Assembly (NCBI GenBank): GCA_934129745.1
Contig: CAKOWZ010000001.1
Span: 264,812-328,811, forward strand
Origin: an uncultured Clostridia bacterium
Lineage (GTDB): Bacteria; Bacillota; Clostridia; TANB77; CAG-508
Direction of reading: 5' to 3'
DNA length: 64,000 nt
This document shows, piece after piece, positions 6,511-13,532 of the stretch; the stretch's first letter is position 1; every line of letters starts with the position of its first letter. The notes below the pieces were generated by a model that was not told where the DNA came from, made no database searches, and was given only the letters and a program-made list of their open reading frames with translations. Made by a program: the position numbers and the translations under genes.

Positions 6511-7917
6511 ATGAAAAAAACAAAAATTATATGTAGTATTGGACCAGCTAGTGATAATATATCAATAATGACTGATATGGTAAGAAATGGAATGAATGTT
6601 GCAAGAATTAATTGTTCACATGCTACAGTTGAGGAAAAAGTATCTGTGACTAATACTGTTAAGGAGGTTAGAAAAATAACTGGTGAACAAATTGCTATTG
6701 CATATGATACAAAAGGTCCTGAGTTTAGAAGTGGTATGCTAGAAAACAATGAAATTGATTTAGTTGAAGGAAAAATAATTAGAGTTGTAAAGGAAAATGT
6801 ATTAGGAAATGAAGAAAGAATTAGTGTAAATCATCCACAAGCACTCGATTCTTTAAAGATTGGTTCTTATATATTGTTGCAAAATGGATTAATGAAAATT
6901 GAAGTTATTTCAAAAGAAGAAGATGGAGTTACATGTAAAATAATAAATGGAGGAAAATTAGGAAACAAGAAAAGCATTTGTGCACCGGGAATTCATTTGA
7001 ATATTCCGTTTATAAGTGAAGATGATAAAAATGACTTAATATATGCATGTAAAAATGACTGTGATTTTATATTCTTATCATTTGTAACTGAAAAAGAAAA
7101 TGTATTAGCAGTTAAAAAAATTCTAAAAGAATTTAATAGAACAGATATTAAAATAATTTCTAAAATAGAAAGTCAAACAGGTTATGACAAATTAGAGGAA
7201 ATTATTGAAGTTAGTGATGGAATTATGGTAGGTCGTGGAGATTTAGGAGACGAAATAGATATAGGAAATTTGCCAATATATCAAAAAAATATAATAAAAA
7301 GATGCAGAGAAAAGGGAAAAACAGTTATAGTTGCTACAGAAATGCTTGATTCTATGATAAATAGTGCAAGACCAACAAGAGCAGAAGTATTAGATGTTGC
7401 AAATGCTGTATTAGATGGTACAGATGCTGTTATGTTGTCAGGTGAAACAACAGTAGGTAAATATCCTAGACAAGTTGTTAAATTTATGGCTCAAATATGT
7501 GAGAAAGCAGAGCAATATTATGATTATAATAAACAATTTGCCAGTGATAGAGATAGTACAGTAACAGAAACTGTTGCTAATAGTGTTATAAATGCATCAA
7601 AATTTTTAGATACTAAGCTAATAGTTGCTTCAACTGAAACAGGAGATACGGCAAAAGTTATTAGTAATTTAAAACCAAAAAGTTTGATTATGGCAGCAAC
7701 TCCAACTGAAACAATTGCAAGATCTTTAGCCTTAAGTTATGCAGTATATCCTGTTGTCGTAAAAAATAATAGTAATACAGATGAAATGATCAAAACTGTA
7801 AAAGAACATGCAAAAAAAGAATTTAATTTAAAACAAGGAGATAAAATAATTATTACAGGTGGATTTCCTAAATGTGGAAAACAATTAACAAATCTTATGA
7901 AAGTAGAAGAAATTTAA
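6511..7917 (+). CDS. pyk: Pyruvate kinase, short and somewhat divergent
   Basis: Catalyses phosphoenolpyruvate + ADP to pyruvate + ATP. The 468-residue protein starts MKKTKIICSIGPASDN, with AAGGAGGAAA before ATG 6511; an in-frame ATG at 6454 lacks a site. It has ARINCSHA, YDTKGPE, the active-site lysine in IISKIESQTG, and MVGRGDLGDEI. The usual family forms are ARxNFSHG and ARGDLGVE, so several conserved positions differ. It lacks the C-terminal PEP-utiliser-like domain seen in many Gram-positive enzymes. It sits inside the accessory block, 100 bases after the ATP-grasp gene, with only a weak hairpin (6416-6437) between them. It may be the sole glycolytic enzyme or a second copy tied to the block. 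Confidence 0.93.
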   Translation: MKKTKIICSIGPASDNISIMTDMVRNGMNVARINCSHATVEEKVSVTNTVKEVRKITGEQIAIAYDTKGPEFRSGMLENNEIDLVEGKIIRVVKENVLGNEERISVNHPQALDSLKIGSYILLQNGLMKIEVISKEEDGVTCKIINGGKLGNKKSICAPGIHLNIPFISEDDKNDLIYACKNDCDFIFLSFVTEKENVLAVKKILKEFNRTDIKIISKIESQTGYDKLEEIIEVSDGIMVGRGDLGDEIDIGNLPIYQKNIIKRCREKGKTVIVATEMLDSMINSARPTRAEVLDVANAVLDGTDAVMLSGETTVGKYPRQVVKFMAQICEKAEQYYDYNKQFASDRDSTVTETVANSVINASKFLDTKLIVASTETGDTAKVISNLKPKSLIMAATPTETIARSLALSYAVYPVVVKNNSNTDEMIKTVKEHAKKEFNLKQGDKIIITGGFPKCGKQLTNLMKVEEI

Positions 7918-7921
7918 ATGT

Positions 7922-7952
7922 AAGTGTAGTTCATTTCGAACTACACTTATTT
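7922..7952 (+). terminator. Terminator hairpin after pyk
   Basis: A perfect 11-base stem, AAGTGTAGTTC (7922-7932) with GAACTACACTT (7938-7948), and a 5-base loop, followed by an AT-rich stretch with only short T runs. It separates pyk from the amidoligase gene, though read-through is possible. Confidence 0.6.
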
Positions 7953-7977
7953 AATATTTTAAGGAAAGGCTAAGCTT

Positions 7978-9756
7978 ATGAATAAAGAAATACACAATGA
8001 AGTTGAATATAAAAATGAAAAGAAAAAAATAATTAATAATTGGTTTGAATTACAACTTGATAGTAAGTACATTACGGATTTAATAATTGAAATCAATGAT
8101 AAATCATATATAAAGAAGTGTATAAAAAATAGGGAAAAGTTAAATTTAGGATCATCGTGTGTTGTAAAATTAATTAAGAAAATTAATAATGTAAAATATA
8201 TAAAAAGATGTGTAAAAAAGAAAGATGAATTGAGATTAGCATCATATCACTTATCAAAATTGATAAAGGCAACAAATGATAAAAATTACATTATTAAGTG
8301 CATAAATAAAAGAAGTAAACTTAAATTAAGTTCTTATTATGTGGCAGAATTAATAAAGTTTACTAATGATAAAGAATATATAATAGATTGCATAGAAAAT
8401 TGTAAAAAACTTAATCTAGATTCTTACATAATAACTAAACTAATCGAATTTTTAGAGGATGAGGAATATACAAAAAGAAGTATTTGTAATGCGACTGATC
8501 TTGGTTTGACCAAAGAAGATATAACATATTTAATAAAATCTACTGGAGAGGATAAATATAATAAGAAATATATAGATTCAAAAATAAATCAAGAACTTGA
8601 TTCGAAAAATATAGTTGATTTAATAATAAATACAGAAAATCAAGAGTATATAAAATTTTGTATAAAAAACAGTGAAAGACTTAAATTAAAATCAGCTGAT
8701 TTAACGAATTTAATTCTATTAACTCAGGATAGAGAATATATAACCAAATATATTTATAATAAGTATATTTTTAAATTGGGAGATATTAACGTTTTAAAAA
8801 ATGCAATAAACAAAAATGGTGTAATTAATAAAATTAAAAATGAATGCATAATAGATTTACCAGAAAATATGACAATTGGAATAGAAATAGAAACAGTTGG
8901 GAGATATTCTGACAGAATAAAAAAATCAGCAATAAATTTAGAAAATTGGGAAATAAAACAAGATGATAGCGTAAAGGAAGATATAAGTGGTGAAAATGGA
9001 ATAGAAATTATTTCGCCAATATTGGATGAGACTAATGAAAGAAATACAGAACAAATAGTTAGAATTCTAAAAATATTAAAGACAATAGGACAACATACAA
9101 ATGACAGTTGTGGAGGGCATATACATATAGGGTGTAATTATTTAAAAAATGTTAGGTCATATATTAATTTAATTGAGATATGGGGAAACGCAGAATATAT
9201 TTTTTATGTTATCGGTAACAAGGAAGGTTCAACGCCAAGAGGAATTGAGTATTCAAGTCCAATATCAAAGATTTTGGAAAAATATTCTATAAAGAAAGAC
9301 ATAAGCTTGGAACAAATAAAAAAAGAAATAGTAAAACTTCAAGGAACAAGAGCAAAGGGAATTAATTTTATAAATATATTACCAAATACTAAAGGAACAA
9401 TAGAATTTAGATTATCTAATGGAACTATAGAACCTGATGTGTGGATTCAAAACATAAATTTATATGGTAATATTTTAGTCGCAGCACAAAAATTATCAGA
9501 GATACAAGAAAAATGTGTTGAGAAGAGAACAGAACATGAAAAAAATTTTTTAAATGATTTTGAAAAATTAAAATTAGAAAAGAAAAATAAAAAGAAACTA
9601 GAGATTTTGTTGAATATATTAATAAAAGACGAGTCAATAAAAGATGTATATAGAAATAGATATAGTACAAATGTAAAGTTATTACAAAATAAAAAAAAAT
9701 TAAATCATTTATTAAAATCGAAAATTACTAAAAAAGGTATTAATTTAAAAAAATAA
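7978..9756 (+). CDS. Tandem 30-residue repeat protein fused to an amidoligase domain
   Basis: A 592-residue protein in two parts. Residues 41-278 are eight consecutive units of almost exactly 30 residues (starting 41, 71, 101, 131, 161, 191, 221, 251) of the form DKxYIxxCIxxxxKLxLxSYxVxxLIKxTN; the end of a ninth unit precedes them. They are predicted paired helices, probably a solenoid. From about 299 to 500 is an amidoligase-type domain of the glutamine-synthetase/COOH-NH2 ligase superfamily: IGIEIET, EIISPIL, SCGGHIHIG and GTIEFRLSNGT are its metal- and ATP-binding signatures. Such enzymes form amide bonds on peptides or small metabolites. A lysine-rich C-terminal tail follows. It starts at ATG 7978 behind AAGGAAAGG. 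The target is unknown. Confidence 0.82.
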   Translation: MNKEIHNEVEYKNEKKKIINNWFELQLDSKYITDLIIEINDKSYIKKCIKNREKLNLGSSCVVKLIKKINNVKYIKRCVKKKDELRLASYHLSKLIKATNDKNYIIKCINKRSKLKLSSYYVAELIKFTNDKEYIIDCIENCKKLNLDSYIITKLIEFLEDEEYTKRSICNATDLGLTKEDITYLIKSTGEDKYNKKYIDSKINQELDSKNIVDLIINTENQEYIKFCIKNSERLKLKSADLTNLILLTQDREYITKYIYNKYIFKLGDINVLKNAINKNGVINKIKNECIIDLPENMTIGIEIETVGRYSDRIKKSAINLENWEIKQDDSVKEDISGENGIEIISPILDETNERNTEQIVRILKILKTIGQHTNDSCGGHIHIGCNYLKNVRSYINLIEIWGNAEYIFYVIGNKEGSTPRGIEYSSPISKILEKYSIKKDISLEQIKKEIVKLQGTRAKGINFINILPNTKGTIEFRLSNGTIEPDVWIQNINLYGNILVAAQKLSEIQEKCVEKRTEHEKNFLNDFEKLKLEKKNKKKLEILLNILIKDESIKDVYRNRYSTNVKLLQNKKKLNHLLKSKITKKGINLKK

Positions 9757-9760
9757 TAAT

Positions 9761-9824
9761 AGACAATCGGGGACGCGTCCTAATTGCTCATTTGAGCAAT
9801 TGGGACGCGTCCCCAACTGTCCAC
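9761..9824. repeat. REP-like palindrome pair (copy 2)
   Basis: Two ACGCGTCC cores in inverted arrangement around AATTGCTCA-TT-TGAGCAATT, so the whole unit folds into one long hairpin, followed by CAACTGTCCAC as in copy 1. It lies between the amidoligase gene and rodA, at the opposite border of the accessory block from copy 1. Confidence 0.8.
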
Positions 9825-9845
9825 TAAATATTTTTTAGAAGAGTG

Positions 9846-9874
9846 TTCCTTTTTCAAAGAAAATAGGGTATAAT
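9846..9874 (+). promoter_or_regulatory. Predicted promoter of rodA
   Basis: A perfect -10 box TATAAT (9869-9874); the -35 position with 17-base spacing (9846-9851, TTCCTT) is weak. It lies 60-70 bases before the rodA start. Confidence 0.45.
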
Positions 9875-9905
9875 AGTATAGATTAAAAATTTAATAGAGA
9901 GGAGA

Positions 9906-9930
9906 ACATGATTATAAAAAATAATCATGT
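9906..9930 (+). promoter_or_regulatory. Hairpin between the ribosome site and the TTG start of rodA
   Basis: ACATGATTAT (9906-9915) pairs perfectly with ATAATCATGT (9921-9930) across a 5-A loop. The only good Shine-Dalgarno sequence (AGAGAGGAG, 9896-9904) ends at the hairpin base, and the TTG start lies nine bases after it. Folding would bring the site to normal distance. An 11-codon reading frame (ATG 9908 to TGA 9943) overlaps the TTG and offers coupled translation as another explanation. Confidence 0.5.
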
Positions 9931-9943
9931 AATAGAAATTTGA
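9908..9943 (+). CDS. Possible 11-codon leader peptide overlapping the rodA start
   Basis: ATG 9908 is preceded closely by AGGAGA and opens an 11-residue frame whose TGA (9941-9943) overlaps the TTG start of rodA (9940-9942). The spacing to the ribosome site is short (3-5 bases). It may be a translational-coupling leader or simply reflect the hairpin; no function is assigned. Confidence 0.25.
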   Translation: MIIKNNHVIEI

Positions 9944-11046
9944 ATAAAAAGTTACTAAAAAATATAGAATGGTCTATTTTAGTGTGTGTATCTATTTTAA
10001 TTTTAATAGGATGTGTAGCATTATATTCTGCAACACAGGGGTCTGGAAATGATGAACTTATAAAACAATTGGTATGGCTTGGAATTAGTATTCCTGTTAT
10101 GATTGGAATTATTGTTTTAGATTATAATACAATTATTAAATTTGCACCAATTGGATATGGAATAATTTTAATTTCATTGATTGCAGTATTATTTACTTCA
10201 CCTATAAATGGGGCAACAAGCTGGTTTATTATGGGACCTGTATCTATTCAACCGTCTGAGTTTGCAAAGATTTTTGTAATTTTAACATTAGCATTAACAA
10301 TATCTAAAATTCAGGAAAATGGAAAAGATCAAATAAGTAAACCAATAAAATTAGGATTAAGTTTATTGGTTGTTGCAATTCCAATTTTGTTAATTATAAA
10401 ACAACCAGATTATGGAACAGCAATTGCATTTGTTGTTGCAACAATATTTATGTTATATACATCTGGAATTAATCGAAAATATATAATAATATCATTAATT
10501 TTAATAATTATTGCATTACCTTTATTATATTTTTTGGTATTACCAGAACATGCAAAAATAAGAATTGACGTATTTTTAAATCCAGATATAGATCCAAGAG
10601 GGTCAGGATATAATATAATTCAATCAAAATTAGCAATAGGCTCAGGGCAATTATTTGGAATGGGTATAAAACAAGGAAACCAAACACAATTAGGGTATTT
10701 ATATCCAAAAACAACTGACTTTATTTTTTCTGTAATAGGAGAAGAAATGGGGTTTATAACTGCTGGATTGATAATAGTTTTATATGTTTTTATGATTACG
10801 AAAATTATTTATATTGCTAAAACTGCTAAAGATGATAAAGGTTCATATATTGCAATTGGTATTGCAGGAATTTTTGTTTTTCATATGGTTGAGAATATTG
10901 GTATGACAATGGGATTATTGCCAATTACAGGTGTTCCATTACCTTTTGTAAGTTATGGTGGAAGCTCATTATTAACTAATTTGATTTTAATTGGTTTGGT
11001 TTTAAATATTAGTGCTAGAAGAAAAAAATCGTTGTTTATTGAATAG
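9940..11046 (+). CDS. rodA: Rod-shape SEDS glycosyltransferase RodA
   Basis: RodA polymerises lipid II into glycan strands for side-wall growth, working with a class B penicillin-binding protein and MreBCD. The 368-residue protein has about ten membrane segments and the SEDS blocks SIQPSEFAKI, KQPDYGTA, GSGYNIIQSKLAIGSG, KTTDFIFSVIGEEMGF and LPFVSYGGSS. The IIQSKLAIGSG and TDFIFSVIGEE forms fit RodA better than FtsW. The TTG start at 9940 is the only sensible one: an in-frame stop lies at 9922, and the N-terminus MNKKLLKNIEW is the usual RodA beginning. In many clostridia rodA directly follows minE; here an 8-kb block intervenes. Confidence 0.9.
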   Translation: MNKKLLKNIEWSILVCVSILILIGCVALYSATQGSGNDELIKQLVWLGISIPVMIGIIVLDYNTIIKFAPIGYGIILISLIAVLFTSPINGATSWFIMGPVSIQPSEFAKIFVILTLALTISKIQENGKDQISKPIKLGLSLLVVAIPILLIIKQPDYGTAIAFVVATIFMLYTSGINRKYIIISLILIIIALPLLYFLVLPEHAKIRIDVFLNPDIDPRGSGYNIIQSKLAIGSGQLFGMGIKQGNQTQLGYLYPKTTDFIFSVIGEEMGFITAGLIIVLYVFMITKIIYIAKTAKDDKGSYIAIGIAGIFVFHMVENIGMTMGLLPITGVPLPFVSYGGSSLLTNLILIGLVLNISARRKKSLFIE

Positions 11047-11088
11047 AAATGCAAAAGAAAAATATTGAATTAGAATATTGAAAAAAAT

Positions 11089-11157
11089 ATGAAATTAAAA
11101 TATACATGAAATATGAAATTTATATAAGAAATTAAAATATGTATGAAATTAAAATAT
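11089..11157. repeat. Short direct repeats of ATGAAATTAAAATAT
   Basis: The 15-mer occurs at 11089-11103 and 11143-11157, with a near copy at 11128-11140, in the 140-base gap before dusB. It is probably simple AT-rich drift; no function is evident. Confidence 0.35.
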
Positions 11158-11188
11158 GAAAATGGTTGTCTAAAAATTGGAGGAAAAG

Positions 11189-12166
11189 TTGAAAAATATG
11201 GAAAACAAATATATTAAACCATTAAAAATAGGAAATGTAGAATTAAAAAATAATATATTATTAGCACCAATGGCAGGAATTACAGATAGACCTTTTAGAA
11301 TAATTTGTGAAGAGTTTAATCCAGGATTAGTTTGTACTGAAATGGTAAGTGGAAAAGGTTTATATTATGATGATAAAAAAACAGATTTATTGCTTAATAT
11401 GGAAGGTGAGAAAAGACCTATAAGTGCTCAGATTTTTGGAAATGATATTGAAGCAATGAAATATGCAGCAAAATATGTTAGTGAAATTGCAGATATTGTT
11501 GATATTAATATGGGATGTCCAGCACCTAAAGTTGTGAAAAATGGTGATGGTAGTAAACTATTATTGAATTTACCATTGGTTGAAGAAATAGTAAAATCAG
11601 TTGTTTCAGTTTCAAAAGTTCCTGTTACTGTTAAAATAAGAAAAGGTTGGGACTCAAATAATATTGTTGCAGTTGAAGCAGCTCAAGTTATTGAAAGAGC
11701 TGGAGCTTCAGCAATTACAATTCATGGTAGAACTAGAGCCGAATTTTATTCAGGAATTGCAGATTGGGATAGTATAAAAAAAGTTAAACAAAGTGTATCA
11801 ATTCCTGTAATTGGAAATGGTGATGTTACATGTTTAGAAGATGCAGTAAAAATGTTTGAAACAACAGGTGTTGATGGTATTATGATTGGTAGAGGAGCAC
11901 TTGGAAATCCTTGGATTTTTGATGAAATTATAAATGGAGAATCTTATAAAAATATATCAAATAAAGAAAAATTAAGAGTTATTTTGAAACATTTAAATTT
12001 AGAAATTCAGGAAAAAGGTGAGATTACAGGAATCAGAGAAATGAGAAAACATTTAGGATGGTACATAAAAAATGGAAAAGATGCTTCTAAATTTAGAGCT
12101 AGGGTTAATTGTATTGAAAATAGAAGTGAGCTAGAAGAGTGTCTTAAGGAGTATTTTAAAGATTAA
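11189..12166 (+). CDS. dusB: tRNA-dihydrouridine synthase
   Basis: An FMN enzyme that reduces uridine to dihydrouridine in tRNA using NADPH. The 325-residue TIM-barrel protein shows LLAPMAGITDRPFR, the catalytic cysteine in DINMGCPAPKV, ITIHGRTR, and the FMN-phosphate loops IPVIGNGDV and GVDGIMIGRGALGNPW. The short C-terminal helical domain has the IREMRKHLGWYIK signature of the DusB group. TTG 11189 is chosen because GGAGG at 11179-11183 is correctly spaced; the upstream in-frame TTG at 11177 overlaps that site, and ATG 11198 is too far from it. Confidence 0.92.
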   Translation: MKNMENKYIKPLKIGNVELKNNILLAPMAGITDRPFRIICEEFNPGLVCTEMVSGKGLYYDDKKTDLLLNMEGEKRPISAQIFGNDIEAMKYAAKYVSEIADIVDINMGCPAPKVVKNGDGSKLLLNLPLVEEIVKSVVSVSKVPVTVKIRKGWDSNNIVAVEAAQVIERAGASAITIHGRTRAEFYSGIADWDSIKKVKQSVSIPVIGNGDVTCLEDAVKMFETTGVDGIMIGRGALGNPWIFDEIINGESYKNISNKEKLRVILKHLNLEIQEKGEITGIREMRKHLGWYIKNGKDASKFRARVNCIENRSELEECLKEYFKD

Positions 12167-12198
12167 TTAAATATATTTAGAAAATATGATTGTTATAT

Positions 12199-12291
12199 AA
12201 AATGGACGATTTTGTTTGAGCATATTTTATTAAATTATGAATAATAATTTATAAGATTAATAAATATGCCTAAATAGAACCGTCCTAATTT
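12199..12291. repeat. Degenerate inverted repeat related to the REP-like palindromes
   Basis: Arms of about 33 bases (12199-12231 and 12259-12291) pair imperfectly. The left arm has TGGACG..TTGTTTGAGCA and the right arm the complement of GGACGGTTCTATTTAGGCA. The TGGACG and TGAGCA pieces resemble the arms of the GGGACGCGTCCC elements, suggesting a decayed or diverged member. It may also act as a terminator for dusB. Confidence 0.5.
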
Positions 12292-12345
12292 CGTTATTTA
12301 TCAAGGTTTTAGGCTTTAAATAAAATCAAGGAAGGAATTGATTAT

Positions 12346-13020
12346 ATGAAAAATAAGAAAATATTAATAATAGTTGTTATATTAACAACAGTTTTCATTT
12401 TAAGTTTCACAATTTTTAAAATTATCAATTATAAAAAAATTCAAACTGGAAATAATATAAGTGACAAAACCTTAACACAGGTTGAAGATTATATTTTAAA
12501 TATTAGTTCTTATGATGCTGAAATAGAAGTAGAAATAGAATCTAATAAAAATAAAAACAAGTATATTATTAACCAAAAATTTTACAGTCCAAATATAGCA
12601 AGTCAACAGGTAATAGAACCAAAAAATATTGAGGGATTGACAGTTAAATATGATGGATCTAATTTAGAAATTTCAAATACAAAATTGAATTTAAGTACTA
12701 TTTATGAAAATTATGAATATTTAGCTGATAATGTTTTATGGTTAAGCGATTTTTCACAAAACTATAGAAATAATGGTGGAACAATAAATGAGGAAAATGG
12801 GATAATTGTAATGGAAACTAAAAGAGATAATAGCAAATATTCTGCAAAAGAAAAGCTATATATAGACAGAAATGCTAATAAAGTTACAAAATTGGTCATT
12901 GAGGATGAGAACAACAAGAGTAGAATCTACATAACATATAATAAGATAGAAATTGGTAGTTTAAATAGAGAAAATGTATTAGCTTTTAAAACAGATTTTG
13001 TAAAATCATGTGATATATAA
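12346..13020 (+). CDS. Membrane-anchored LolA-like protein of the GerS/YdcC type
   Basis: A 224-residue protein with an N-terminal membrane anchor (about residues 5-26) and an extracytoplasmic domain predicted to have the LolA/LolB-like beta fold. No lipobox cysteine is visible. The stretch TLTQVEDYILNISSYDAEIEVE and the following strands (YIINQKFYSPNIASQQV, GLTVKYDGSNLEI) resemble the outer-membrane-lipoprotein-carrier-like family that includes B. subtilis YdcC and C. difficile GerS, linked to sporulation or germination. The next gene is mazF, as in the ydcC-alr-ndoAI-ndoA neighbourhood of Bacillus, which supports the call. The ribosome site AAGGAAGG precedes ATG 12346. Confidence 0.65.
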   Translation: MKNKKILIIVVILTTVFILSFTIFKIINYKKIQTGNNISDKTLTQVEDYILNISSYDAEIEVEIESNKNKNKYIINQKFYSPNIASQQVIEPKNIEGLTVKYDGSNLEISNTKLNLSTIYENYEYLADNVLWLSDFSQNYRNNGGTINEENGIIVMETKRDNSKYSAKEKLYIDRNANKVTKLVIEDENNKSRIYITYNKIEIGSLNRENVLAFKTDFVKSCDI

Positions 13021-13132
13021 ACTATAAGTGGTAATTAATAAAAATAGAATATTAACTACATTTTTATCTGACTAATATTTAAATATATAAATTGATATTG
13101 TTTTATTTAGAGAAATAGTGGGAGTGATTAAA

Positions 13133-13477
13133 ATGATAGTTAAAAGAGGAGATATGTTTTATGCGGATTTGAGCCCAGTTGTAGGTTCTGAACAGGGTGG
13201 GATAAGACCTGTTGTAATAATACAAAATGATATTGGAAATAAGCACAGTCCAACTGTAATTGCTGCTGCAATTACATCTCAAACTGGAAAAAATAAATTA
13301 CCTACTCATATAGAAATTGGTTCTGAAAATAATGGATTAAAGGCAGACTCGGTTGTTCTTACTGAGCAAATTCGTACAATTGATAAAAGTAGATTAAAAG
13401 AGAAAATTGGTCATATTGATGATGTTATTGTTATGAATAAGATTAATAATGCTTTGGGAGTAAGTTTTGGACTTTAG
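13133..13477 (+). CDS. mazF: MazF/EndoA-family mRNA interferase
   Basis: A sequence-specific endoribonuclease that cleaves mRNA at short motifs; in Bacillus EndoA (NdoA) cuts UACAU. The 114-residue protein begins MIVKRGDMFYADLSPVVGSEQGG and has RPVVIIQND, HIEIG and LTEQIRTIDKSRL, giving nearly full-length agreement with the EndoA group. ATG 13133 is chosen because GGGAG (13120-13124) is well placed; the GTG at 13118 overlaps that site. No antitoxin gene (MazE/EndoAI) lies directly upstream or downstream, unlike most family members. The upstream neighbour is the GerS/YdcC-like gene. Confidence 0.93.
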   Translation: MIVKRGDMFYADLSPVVGSEQGGIRPVVIIQNDIGNKHSPTVIAAAITSQTGKNKLPTHIEIGSENNGLKADSVVLTEQIRTIDKSRLKEKIGHIDDVIVMNKINNALGVSFGL

Positions 13478-13488
13478 AGAAAAATGAA

Positions 13489-13531
13489 AAATTTGGGTAT
13501 GAATCGAAATTAACTCATACCCAAATTTTTT
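13489..13531. terminator. Bidirectional terminator between mazF and htrA
   Basis: A 14-base perfect stem, AAATTTGGGTATGA (13489-13502) with TCATACCCAAATTT (13515-13528), with T/A runs on both sides, serving the convergent mazF and htrA. Confidence 0.85.
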
Positions 13532-13532
13532 A

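Noticed and set aside
11047..11188. Possible tandem-repeat regulatory array before dusB
   Set aside because: Only three imperfect AT-rich copies, consistent with simple-sequence drift.
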